From an uncultured Lachnospiraceae bacterium (GTDB lineage Bacteria > Bacillota > Clostridia > Lachnospirales > Lachnospiraceae), in the NCBI GenBank assembly GCA_946409475.1, contig CAMJWQ010000227.1, positions 1 through 5,826 of the forward strand: a stretch of 5,826 nucleotides of DNA. Reading direction: 5' to 3'. The position numbers and the translations under genes were made by a program. This document shows, in pieces, positions 1 through 5,574 of this stretch. The notes beneath the pieces were generated by a model. That model did not search any database. It had not been told where the DNA came from and saw nothing but the letters and a program-made list of their open reading frames with translations. How positions within the stretch are numbered: the first letter of the stretch is position 1; each line of letters opens with the position of its first letter.

Positions 1-776
1 ACGGCACGAATTACATTTAAAGAATGTCCATGGGCAGAATCGATAACTACCGCATCCACTTTTGCTTCTACCAATGCATCCACTCTGTCCAACAGGTTAT
101 CTGTTATCCCGACTCCTGCCCCGCATAACAGTCTTCCCTGGGCATCCTTGGCAGATAAGGGATATTTAATTTGCTTTTCAATATCTTTTATGGTAATTAA
201 CCCTTTCAGGTTAAAATTTTCATCAACAATCGGTAATTTTTCTTTTCTTGCCTTACCAAGTATTTTTTTTGCTTCTTCCAAAGTAATACCTTCCTGGGCG
301 GTAATCAGCCCCTCGGAGGTCATTGAGTCTTTAATTTTTTTAGTATAATCCGTTTCAAATTTCAAGTCACGGTTTGTTATAATTCCAACTAACTTTTTCC
401 CCTCAGTTATCGGAACTCCGGAAATACGGAATTTTGCCATCAAATTATTGGCATCCTCTAAAGTATGTTCTGGCGATAAATAAAAAGGATCGGTAATAAC
501 CCCGTTTTCGGAACGCTTTACCTTATCCACCTCTTCTGCCTGCTGTTCAATTGACATATTTTTATGAATAATTCCGATGCCACCCTGTCTTGCCATAGCA
601 ATAGCCATTCGATGCTCCGTAACGGTGTCCATAGCCGCACTCATCATCGGAATTCTTAACACTATGCTTTTCGTCAAATTTGTTGTCAGATCCACTTGAT
701 TAGCTATGACTTCCGAATAAGCCGGTACTAATAGTACATCATCAAATGTGATTCCATCACCGATTATCTGACCCAT
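1..776 (-). CDS. guaB: IMP dehydrogenase, N-terminal 258 residues (3' end outside window)
   Basis: IMP dehydrogenase oxidises IMP to XMP with NAD+ in the cytoplasm, the first dedicated step of GMP synthesis. I translated the reverse strand by hand: the protein begins MGQIIGDGITFDDVLLVPAY, the characteristic IMPDH opening, followed by the barrel motifs PMMSAAMDTVTEHRMA (about 43-58) and GGIGIIHKNM (65-74). A Bateman module of two CBS domains follows at about 92-208 (ISGVPI and GIITNRDLKF in the first, LPIVDE and KGLITIKDIE in the second). The barrel then resumes with GAGVGI (219-224) and VVIDSAHGHS, whose Asp246 is the conserved NAD-site aspartate. The frame is open to the window edge; the catalytic cysteine loop (near residue 300 in the family) and C-terminal half lie outside. 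The ATG at 774-776 is preceded by AGAGG at 786-790, 9 nt away. It has its own promoter, so expression need not depend on the upstream gene. No frameshift seen. Confidence 0.97.
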   Translation of the reverse strand, partial: MGQIIGDGITFDDVLLVPAYSEVIANQVDLTTNLTKSIVLRIPMMSAAMDTVTEHRMAIAMARQGGIGIIHKNMSIEQQAEEVDKVKRSENGVITDPFYLSPEHTLEDANNLMAKFRISGVPITEGKKLVGIITNRDLKFETDYTKKIKDSMTSEGLITAQEGITLEEAKKILGKARKEKLPIVDENFNLKGLITIKDIEKQIKYPLSAKDAQGRLLCGAGVGITDNLLDRVDALVEAKVDAVVIDSAHGHSLNVIRA

Positions 777-876
777 TAATTTTGTCCTCTCTTTCCTGCT
801 CTCAGCATTTTAATATTGTTACCTTCTGCAAGCGGCGTTATCAGCTGCAGAACTCACCAATCCATAAATTTAGATT
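777..876 (-). promoter_or_regulatory. guaB 5' leader with a stem-loop
   Basis: If transcription starts about 7 nt after the -10 box, the guaB mRNA has an untranslated leader of about 100 nt. It contains an inverted repeat, TTCTGCA (852-846) pairing with TGCAGAA (830-824). Two further G-C pairs form if one U is bulged, leaving a loop of about 10 nt. A small TGCT-CTC-AGCA hairpin (795-805) lies just upstream of the ribosome binding site. No U-run follows the larger stem, so it is not an intrinsic terminator. The leader does not match the guanine (purine) or ykkC-type riboswitch cores I know. The pairing is seen; any regulatory role is inference. Confidence 0.4.
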
Positions 877-882
877 TCTCAA

Positions 883-911
883 ATTTTATCAAAGTTATTA
901 TTAAATGTCAA
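883..911 (-). promoter_or_regulatory. guaB promoter (sigma-A type)
   Basis: Reading the minus strand, a perfect -35 TTGACA (911-906) is followed by a 17-nt spacer and a -10 TAAAAT (888-883, five of six consensus bases). This is among the best sigma-A matches in the window and lies correctly oriented about 107 nt before the guaB start. I found no clear PurR box in the flanks. The -35 box sits 7 bases past the terminator-like stem at 919-938, so the upstream gene's terminator and this promoter are packed together. Confidence 0.8.
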
Positions 912-913
912 TT

Positions 914-943
914 AAAAGAAGAAACACATCTGTTTCTTTTTTT
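914..943. terminator. Terminator-like hairpin between the 158-aa gene and guaB
   Basis: An 8-bp inverted repeat, AAGAAACA (919-926) and TGTTTCTT (931-938), encloses the loop CATC. On the plus strand the stem can extend with a G-U pair and A-T pairs and runs into T-rich sequence up to 944. On the minus strand it is followed by CTTTTAATT. The minus-strand reading suits termination of the 158-aa gene before the guaB promoter. The stem is A/T-rich, so efficiency is uncertain. No plus-strand gene needs it from the left. Confidence 0.55.
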
Positions 944-954
944 TAGAATATTAT

Positions 955-1041
955 CCTTCGTCTGAGCAGACAGGCCTTATGATACTGAGAACAATTCCGG
1001 CGGACATAAGAGGTAAGCTATCCATTTAAGATATACCTGTA
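955..1041 (-). other. Foldable non-coding stretch with nested inverted repeats
   Basis: Between the stop of the 158-aa gene and the terminator, the minus strand contains several complementary segments. ACAGG (1040-1036) can pair with CCTGT (974-970). Inside that, TATC (1033-1030) can pair with GATA (1022-1019), and CTTATG (1010-1005) with CATAAG (981-976). Just downstream, GTCT and AGAC (971-960) form a competing small hairpin that overlaps the closing helix by two bases. Together these could draw a three-way junction. Each helix is only 4-6 bp, so chance is possible. I recognise no known RNA family. No open frame of note lies here. Confidence 0.3.
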
Positions 1042-1047
1042 TTTTAA

Positions 1048-1524
1048 TTATCTGACCGTACTTTTCAATAATCCCAGCAATACCTCATCCGGTTCAAAAA
1101 CCACATACTTTTGCTCCCTATTATCATTATAAATAAATACATACCGGTCCGCACCGCCATATCCCGAGCTATAATCCAGCTTTTTTAGATTACTGTTTTT
1201 GTATTTCATTAATTCCGGTGCGTCAACAGGTACTAGCAGGCTTATTTTATGTACATTAAAGGTCATTAACGACTTTCTTTTCGACTTTGCCAGTATTTTA
1301 TCAATACTTAATTCACCGTTCACATACAGATATTCGTATTCAATATCTAAATTCAGGAATACCATATAATCCAGGAACACCATAAGGGCACCACCGACAA
1401 AAAAAAGCACATTCATTAACCCCAGCAGGAAAAAGAGAACCGTTATGAAAATAAAAGCCCCCTTAATCAAAAAGGACATGGGATTCCTTTTTCTTTTCAC
1501 AAGACATTCTATATACGTTTCCAA
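1048..1524 (-). CDS. Two-helix membrane protein of unknown function, 158 aa
   Basis: I do not recognise a function. The protein begins METYIECLVKRKRNP: a short basic cytoplasmic end, then two adjacent hydrophobic helices at about 18-37 and 39-57, then a soluble domain of about 100 residues that the positive-inside rule places in the cytoplasm. That domain carries the stretch DIEYEYLYVNGELSIDKI, a basic patch (KSKRK), a DYSSGYGGADRY segment and a C-terminal strand with KYVVFEPDE. The overall plan matches a family of small membrane proteins common in Lachnospiraceae; I think it is the one catalogued as DUF6106, but I could not verify this. The start is TTG at 1524: a perfect AGGAGG lies 7 nt upstream, whereas the upstream in-frame ATG (1578) lacks a ribosome binding site and lies upstream of the Shine-Dalgarno. 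The gene diverges from the 222-aa gene and ends before a terminator-like hairpin upstream of guaB. Confidence 0.82.
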   Translation of the reverse strand: METYIECLVKRKRNPMSFLIKGAFIFITVLFFLLGLMNVLFFVGGALMVFLDYMVFLNLDIEYEYLYVNGELSIDKILAKSKRKSLMTFNVHKISLLVPVDAPELMKYKNSNLKKLDYSSGYGGADRYVFIYNDNREQKYVVFEPDEVLLGLLKSTVR

Positions 1525-1531
1525 AATCAAA

Positions 1532-1537
1532 CCTCCT
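1532..1537 (-). promoter_or_regulatory. Ribosome binding site fixing a TTG start
   Basis: AGGAGG on the minus strand, 7 nt before the TTG at 1522-1524. Its position within the longer open frame rules out the upstream ATG at 1578 and sets the protein at 158 residues. Confidence 0.85.
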
Positions 1538-1610
1538 AAATGTATTTTATTTATTTTTCCCCTAAAAAACCAGTACAATCAGACCATTATCCGTTTGAAA
1601 GCACATTTAT

Positions 1611-1639
1611 ATTATAACCGAGTATTTCTGTCTTGAAAA
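1611..1639 (-). promoter_or_regulatory. Promoter of the 158-aa membrane protein gene
   Basis: On the minus strand, TTTTCA (1639-1634) is followed by a 17-nt spacer and a perfect -10 TATAAT (1616-1611). Transcription would start near 1604, giving a leader of about 80 nt. The -35 box coincides with the -35 box of the opposing promoter for the 222-aa gene. Confidence 0.65.
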
Positions 1640-1661
1640 GTACTCCATAAAATTTTAAAAT
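1633..1661 (+). promoter_or_regulatory. Promoter of the 222-aa anchored protein gene
   Basis: On the plus strand, TTGAAA (1633-1638) is followed by a 17-nt spacer and TAAAAT (1656-1661), each one mismatch from the sigma-A consensus. The expected start near 1668 leaves a leader of about 100 nt. An alternative, TTGTCA (1725-1730) with TATTAA (1748-1753), was set aside because its transcript would begin inside the ribosome binding site. Confidence 0.65.
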
Positions 1662-1678
1662 ATTAATAGTGCATGAGC

Positions 1679-1708
1679 CTGCTGCTCGTATATATTATGC
1701 TGCGGCAG
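1679..1708 (+). promoter_or_regulatory. Leader hairpin of the 222-aa gene
   Basis: CTGCTGC (1679-1685) can pair with GCGGCAG (1702-1708) through seven base pairs including one G-U, closing a 16-nt A/T-rich loop. It lies within the predicted leader. A shorter alternative, GAGC/GCTC at 1675-1687, competes with it. No U-run follows, so it is not a terminator. Function unknown. Confidence 0.3.
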
Positions 1709-1769
1709 AAAATCAAAATGGCTTTTGTCACTTAAATTCTAGCATATTATTAAAAACAGGAGGTAGCAA

Positions 1770-2438
1770 ATGTCTCTTTTTGATGAAATCAAGAACGAGC
1801 AGAGAAAGATGAAGGGAAAGCCCTTAAAAGAAAAAATAGCTTATATCTGGTATTATTATAAAGTACATATGCTTGTTATCGTAGTCATACTGGTTTTTTC
1901 CCTTAATTTAATTTCTTCCATAGTAAAAAACAATGCTCCTGTTGCTATTTATACCGTAGTCCTTAATGCGGACGAGCCCTTTGCCGATTACTCTGCATTT
2001 ATGAAAGATTTTTCCACCTATGCGGGAATAGATAGCGATAAGGAGCAGGTGACTCTTGATAATTCCCTTACGATTAACAGGGAAGAGGGAGACAGCATGA
2101 GCATTGTCACTAATCAAAAATTAATGGCACTTTTTTCGACAAAAACGATTGACGTTTTTATCGGGGATGCATCCAACATCAATAATTATGCTGAGGTGGG
2201 GACTTTTTGTGACCTGCGTGATTTATTGCCGGAGGATTTTCAAGAAAAATATAAAGACAGGTTTTATTATTATACCTATGAAGAGGATGGTGATATTCCT
2301 GTCGGTATTTATATTCAGGACTTTCCAAGGATAGAAGAAACCGGCATGGTATCTTATCCGGCCATCCTGGCAGTCCCAAATCTTTCAGCGCAAAAGGAAA
2401 ATGCGGTAAAATTTCTTGAGTACCTGACCAATTACTAA
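1770..2438 (+). CDS. Membrane-anchored extracytoplasmic protein, solute-binding-like, 222 aa
   Basis: I do not recognise a named family. Residues 1-30 are charged and cytoplasmic (MSLFDEIKNEQRKMKGK, then KIAYIWYYYKVH). One hydrophobic helix at about 33-52 anchors it, and residues 53-222 should face outward. The outer part reads like a reduced extracellular solute-binding fold: a first strand YTVVLNAD, the segment LFSTKTIDVFIGDASNINNYAEV, then GTFCDLRDLLPEDF, and a C-terminal helix AQKENAVKFLEYL like that of sugar-type binding proteins. At about 170 residues it is much shorter than a full binding protein (usually near 400), and no permease or ATPase gene is adjacent, so transport is not implied. 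It could be a sensor, chaperone or cell-envelope factor. There is no lipobox cysteine. The start has AGGAGG at 1758-1763, 6 nt upstream. It is divergent from the 158-aa gene and convergent with groEL. Confidence 0.85.
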   Translation: MSLFDEIKNEQRKMKGKPLKEKIAYIWYYYKVHMLVIVVILVFSLNLISSIVKNNAPVAIYTVVLNADEPFADYSAFMKDFSTYAGIDSDKEQVTLDNSLTINREEGDSMSIVTNQKLMALFSTKTIDVFIGDASNINNYAEVGTFCDLRDLLPEDFQEKYKDRFYYYTYEEDGDIPVGIYIQDFPRIEETGMVSYPAILAVPNLSAQKENAVKFLEYLTNY

Positions 2439-2501
2439 AAATCCATGCATAAGCCTTTTTGCTTTATCCGTATTGCCGGCCGTGATAAATATTGCACCGA
2501 T

Positions 2502-2541
2502 AAAAAGACACTGCCTTTAAACTTAAATGCAGTGTCTTTTT
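2502..2541. terminator. Strong bidirectional terminator between the 222-aa gene and groEL
   Basis: A perfect 13-bp stem, AAAAAGACACTGC (2502-2514) and GCAGTGTCTTTTT (2529-2541), closes a 14-nt loop. A T-run lies at the 3' side on both strands, so it can end transcripts of the plus-strand gene (63 nt past its stop) and of groEL (47 nt past its stop). A much weaker hairpin, AAGC-CTTTTT-GCTT, precedes it at about 2450-2463. Confidence 0.92.
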
Positions 2542-2588
2542 CTTTAGCAAACCTATAACTTCATCTTTTATTCTGATTATTTTTCTGT

Positions 2589-4208
2589 TTACATCATACC
2601 CATTCCCGGGTTAGCCGGCATTGCCGGTGTATCTTCCTTAATATTTGCCACAACGCTTTCCGTTGTTAACAGGGTAGATGCCACGCTGGTAGCGTTTTGA
2701 AGTGCACTTCTGGTAACCTTTGCAGGATCTAGGATACCGGCTTCCACCATATCTACATAGGTTTCTTTTAAGGCATCGAAACCAATACCGACTTCCATTT
2801 CTTTTACCTTATTGATAATAACGGAGCCTTCCAGGCCTGCATTAGCCACTATATGGAATAAGGGAGCTTCCAAAGCCTTTAATATGATTTTAGCGCCTGT
2901 CTTCTCATCGCCTTCCATTTTATCTGCCAATTCGGCAACTTCCTTGGACGCATGAATATAAGCGGATCCGCCTCCGGCAATGATACCTTCCTCTACCGCT
3001 GCTTTTGTAGCCGCAAGAGCATCCTCCATACGAAGCTTCGCTTCCTTCATCTCAGTCTCCGTAGCTGCACCTACACGGATAACAGCAACGCCTCCTGCAA
3101 GCTTGGCAAGTCTTTCCTGTAATTTTTCACGGTCAAAATCAGATGTGGTTTCTTCAATTTGAGACTTGATCTGATTAATTCTGGCATCAATCGCTGCTTT
3201 TTCACCGGCACCGTCAACGATAACCGTATTTTCCTTCTGTACCTTAACACTGCGGGCACGTCCTAACTGCTCTAAAGTAGTTTCTTTTAAATCTAATCCT
3301 AATTCTTCAGAGATAACCTGGCCTCCGGTCAAGATAGCAATATCCTCCAGCATTGCTTTTCTTCTGTCACCATATCCGGGAGCTTTTACGCCGACAACGG
3401 TAAAGGTTCCTCTTAACTTGTTGACAATCAATGTAGTTAAAGCTTCTCCTTCAATATCTTCCGCAATAATTAATAATTTAGCTCCGGATTGTACTGCCTG
3501 TTCCAACAACGGAAGGATTTCCTGAATATTGGAAATCTTTTTATCAGTAATTAAAATATAGGGATCTTCCAAAATGGCTTCCATCTTATCCATATCCGTA
3601 GACATATATGCGGATACATATCCACGGTCAAATTGCATACCTTCCACCAAATCTAATTCTGTCTGCATGGTCTTGGATTCTTCGATTGTGATAACACCAT
3701 CTTTTGAAACCTTTTCCATGGCATCCGCCACTAAGTTTCCAACCTCTTCATCTCCGGCTGAAATGGAAGCTACTCTTGCAATATGATTTTTTCCGTCTAC
3801 CTTACGGCTCATTTCGGCTATTGATTTCACTGCAACATCCGTAGCCTTTTTCATACCTTTTCTTAAAATAATAGGGTTAGCTCCGGCTGCCAGATTCTTC
3901 ATTCCTTCATTAATCATAGCCTGCGCCAAAACCGTTGCGGTAGTTGTTCCGTCACCGGCAACATCATTGGTCTTGGTAGCCACCTCTTTAACAAGCTGTG
4001 CACCCATGTTTTCAAATGCATCTTCAAATTCTATTTCCTTTGCTATGGTAACTCCGTCATTGGTAATCAAAGGAGCTCCAAAGGATTTATCAAGTACTAC
4101 GTTTCTTCCTTTCGGTCCTAAGGTCACTCTTACCGTATTTGCCAATTGATTTACACCGGCCTCAAGAGATGCTCTTGCTTCTGCGCTGAATTTAATTTCC
4201 TTTGCCAT
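2589..4208 (-). CDS. groEL: Chaperonin GroEL (Hsp60), 539 aa
   Basis: GroEL forms the double-ring ATP-driven cage that refolds proteins in the cytoplasm together with GroES. The sequence is complete and of normal length. Visible landmarks: LGPKGRNVVLD (30-40) and GDGTTTAT (85-92), which hold the nucleotide; Asp51, equivalent to E. coli Asp52; Asp396 in MEDALAATKAAVEEG, equivalent to catalytic Asp398; and the chaperonin signature AAVEEGIIAGGG (403-414). The apical domain spans about 190-370, with the peptide-binding DRGYVSAY (194-201) and the well conserved KAPGYGDRRKAML (275-287). The C-terminal tail is PANPGMGMM, with far fewer Gly-Met repeats than E. coli. The ATG follows groES by 13 nt, with GGAGGAG at 4216-4222 overlapping the groES stop codon, a hallmark of coupled translation. 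It ends at a strong terminator. Confidence 0.99.
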   Translation of the reverse strand: MAKEIKFSAEARASLEAGVNQLANTVRVTLGPKGRNVVLDKSFGAPLITNDGVTIAKEIEFEDAFENMGAQLVKEVATKTNDVAGDGTTTATVLAQAMINEGMKNLAAGANPIILRKGMKKATDVAVKSIAEMSRKVDGKNHIARVASISAGDEEVGNLVADAMEKVSKDGVITIEESKTMQTELDLVEGMQFDRGYVSAYMSTDMDKMEAILEDPYILITDKKISNIQEILPLLEQAVQSGAKLLIIAEDIEGEALTTLIVNKLRGTFTVVGVKAPGYGDRRKAMLEDIAILTGGQVISEELGLDLKETTLEQLGRARSVKVQKENTVIVDGAGEKAAIDARINQIKSQIEETTSDFDREKLQERLAKLAGGVAVIRVGAATETEMKEAKLRMEDALAATKAAVEEGIIAGGGSAYIHASKEVAELADKMEGDEKTGAKIILKALEAPLFHIVANAGLEGSVIINKVKEMEVGIGFDALKETYVDMVEAGILDPAKVTRSALQNATSVASTLLTTESVVANIKEDTPAMPANPGMGMM

Positions 4209-4215
4209 TATATAT

Positions 4216-4222
4216 CTCCTCC
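4216..4222 (-). promoter_or_regulatory. groEL ribosome binding site overlapping the groES stop
   Basis: GGAGGAG on the minus strand, 7 nt before the groEL ATG (4206-4208). Its first G is the last base of the groES TAG stop, so ribosomes finishing groES are placed directly at the groEL start. Confidence 0.85.
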
Positions 4223-4506
4223 TATTCTACGATTGCTAAAATATCATTTTGTTTTACAACGATATACTCTTCATCTTCTAATTTTACTTCTGTTCCCGCA
4301 TACTTGGAATAAATTACTTTATCCCCTGCTTTTACGTGCATGGTGATTTCCTTCCCATCTACTACTCCACCCGGGCCAACAGCTACTACTTCTGCCTGCT
4401 GCGGTTTTTCTTTTGCCTGACCCGGTAAAACAATTCCCGACTTAGTAGTTTCTTCTGCTACCAATTGTTTTAATACAACTCTGTCTGCTAAAGGTACTAA
4501 CTTCAT
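4222..4506 (-). CDS. groES: Co-chaperonin GroES (Hsp10), 94 aa
   Basis: GroES is the heptameric lid of the GroEL cage. The protein is complete and full length. It opens MKLVPLADRVVLK, has the mobile loop at about 17-33 (EETTKSGIVLPGQAKEK) with the hydrophobic I25-V26-L27 triplet that docks on GroEL, a roof region at about 44-53 (GPGGVVDGKE), and the conserved GDKVIYSKYAGTEVK and IVVKQNDILAIVE ends. Two ATGs compete. The one at 4506 is 8 nt from AAGGAGG (4515-4521); the one at 4512 is only 2 nt from it, so the shorter form is preferred over a form beginning MIMKL. It is the first gene of the groES-groEL operon and lies behind CIRCE. Confidence 0.97.
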   Translation of the reverse strand: MKLVPLADRVVLKQLVAEETTKSGIVLPGQAKEKPQQAEVVAVGPGGVVDGKEITMHVKAGDKVIYSKYAGTEVKLEDEEYIVVKQNDILAIVE

Positions 4507-4514
4507 TATCATTT

Positions 4515-4521
4515 CCTCCTT
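4515..4521 (-). promoter_or_regulatory. groES ribosome binding site, decides the start
   Basis: AAGGAGG on the minus strand, 8 nt before the ATG at 4504-4506 and too close (2 nt) to the ATG at 4510-4512. Confidence 0.85.
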
Positions 4522-4541
4522 GTTTCTATAATACTAATTTA

Positions 4542-4568
4542 TTAGCACTCACTTCAATCGAGTGCTAA
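4542..4568. promoter_or_regulatory. CIRCE operator, HrcA binding site
   Basis: TTAGCACTC (4542-4550), nine spacer bases, and GAGTGCTAA (4560-4568) form a perfect match to the CIRCE inverted repeat. HrcA binds this element and represses groESL until heat shock; that is established for Firmicutes. It lies between the promoter and groES, near the predicted transcript start, and ends 20 nt before the groES ribosome binding site. The hrcA gene itself is not in the window. Confidence 0.98.
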
Positions 4569-4579
4569 CTGATAGTCAT

Positions 4580-4608
4580 ATATTATTTAATTTATGCCCC
4601 AAATGCAA
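4580..4608 (-). promoter_or_regulatory. groESL promoter (sigma-A type)
   Basis: Minus strand TTGCAT (4608-4603), 17-nt spacer, TAATAT (4585-4580). The match is moderate (three and four of six), but the spacing is ideal and the position just upstream of CIRCE is the expected one. A start near 4573 would put CIRCE at about +5 to +32 of the transcript. No CtsR box was seen. Confidence 0.55.
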
Positions 4609-4660
4609 GCACTTATACATTCTGAAATCACCCATTTTACTGGTGTTTTCTTGGCATTTT

Positions 4661-4708
4661 CTCAATTTTACTCCCATATTCTCAATATTTCTCATTTTTT
4701 CACTATTA
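4661..4708. repeat. 10-bp phased CTC repeat upstream of groESL
   Basis: CTC triplets start at 4661, 4671, 4681 and 4691, exactly 10 bp apart, each followed by A/T-rich sequence (CTCAATTTTA, CTCCCATATT, CTCAATATTT, CTCATTTTTT). A degenerate fifth unit, CACTATTATG, follows at 4701. The array starts about 52 bp upstream of the groESL -35 box and lies past the HAD gene stop. The spacing is close to one DNA helical turn. No function is known to me; it may simply be low-complexity spacer. Confidence 0.5.
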
Positions 4709-4769
4709 TGTTATTTTCAAACCGGTAAATTGCCTATTTTCGGTATATAAAATGCATGGATTCAAAGCC

Positions 4770-5567
4770 TTATATTAAACCAAAATGGGTAAGAGCATAG
4801 CATATACCGTCCTCATTAATGTCTCTTGTGACAAAATCGGCTGTTTCTTTCGCAATTTTACTCCCGTTTCCCATGGCTATACCAACGGCGGCATATTTTA
4901 ACATTTCCACATCATTAATACTGTCACCGAAGGCATACGTATCCTCCTGTTTTATACTTAGGTGGTCACAAATTGTTTTGATTCCCGTAGCTTTACTGTT
5001 GCCCTTGGGAATCATCTCGACAATGCGGTTTTCATGCTCTAAGTATTCATAATAATTCTTTAATAATTCTTTTGCTTCCTGATAATCTTTTTCACTTTCA
5101 TAGGCCGCGCTTAATTTATTTATGGCATATTCCTCCATGCATTTATTAATGGGAATTAATTTGTCACCCAGCTGGGATTGTAAATACGTACCGATCTCCA
5201 TTACCCGGTCATCATACGCAAATTCCTCATCGTAGTACAGCCTGTCTTTTCCCTCAAAAATAACCGCAATCTGATGTTCCTTCAAAATTTTAATTGTCTC
5301 TTTTATAATTTCATATTCTATTTCATTATTATACAATTCCTGCCTTTGATATTCCACATAGGTGCCCGCACCGGCAATCACCCCGTCAAAGCCCAGGTCC
5401 AGGATTTCTTCATCCGACACCAAAATACGGCTTCTTCCGGTACAGATAAAGGCATAGTGCCCTTTGTTTATTAAGTGCTTAATGGCCTCTTTCGTACTTC
5501 TCCTGATGCCGTATTTATAATCCAACAGAGTTCCGTCAATATCAAAAAATACCGCTTTTCTTTTCAT
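4770..5567 (-). CDS. Cof-type HAD-superfamily phosphatase, 265 aa
   Basis: A cytoplasmic Mg-dependent phosphatase of the haloacid dehalogenase superfamily, Cof/IIB type; such enzymes dephosphorylate sugar phosphates, FMN or related metabolites, and substrate cannot be predicted from sequence. All four core motifs are present: FFDIDGT (Asp9 nucleophile, Asp11 acid-base), Thr43 in ICTGRS, a motif III lysine in IPKGNSKATG (Lys188 or Lys192), and FGDSINDVEML (Asp215, Asp219) for the metal. The C2 cap lies at about 85-185. It ends VGIAMGNGSKIAKETADFVT, standard for the family, and the length is normal. The frame is open for 35 more codons upstream, to an ATG at 5672, but AAGGAG at 5575-5580 sits 7 nt before the ATG at 5567 and within that extension, so the shorter form is chosen. 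Transcribed toward groES, with no clear terminator between them. Confidence 0.93.
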   Translation of the reverse strand: MKRKAVFFDIDGTLLDYKYGIRRSTKEAIKHLINKGHYAFICTGRSRILVSDEEILDLGFDGVIAGAGTYVEYQRQELYNNEIEYEIIKETIKILKEHQIAVIFEGKDRLYYDEEFAYDDRVMEIGTYLQSQLGDKLIPINKCMEEYAINKLSAAYESEKDYQEAKELLKNYYEYLEHENRIVEMIPKGNSKATGIKTICDHLSIKQEDTYAFGDSINDVEMLKYAAVGIAMGNGSKIAKETADFVTRDINEDGICYALTHFGLI

Positions 5568-5574
5568 ATTCATT

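Noticed and set aside
148..348. 66-codon plus-strand open frame opposite guaB
   Set aside because: It lies wholly antisense to the CBS domain region of IMP dehydrogenase and has no ribosome binding site; a shadow frame.
777..876. Guanine, ykkC or TPP riboswitch in the guaB leader
   Set aside because: The conserved core sequences of these classes are not present; a short CTGAGA-like string is isolated and in the wrong arrangement for TPP.
1445..1636. 63-codon plus-strand frame overlapping the 158-aa gene and the divergent promoters
   Set aside because: It is antisense to membrane-helix codons, runs through the promoter region and has no ribosome binding site.
1725..1753. TTGTCA-17-TATTAA as promoter of the 222-aa gene
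   Set aside because: The transcript would start inside the AGGAGG ribosome binding site; the pair at 1633-1661 fits better.
2980..4149. Several 60-70 codon plus-strand frames opposite groEL
   Set aside because: groEL is intact with every conserved motif; these antisense frames have composition forced by groEL codons and no start signals.
4715..4745. Terminator for the HAD phosphatase gene at ACCG...CGGT
   Set aside because: Only a 4-bp stem with a wide loop and no T-run; not credible as an intrinsic terminator.
4570..4769. CtsR operator upstream of groESL
   Set aside because: No tandem GGTCAAA-type heptads found on either strand; CIRCE is the only recognised heat-shock element.
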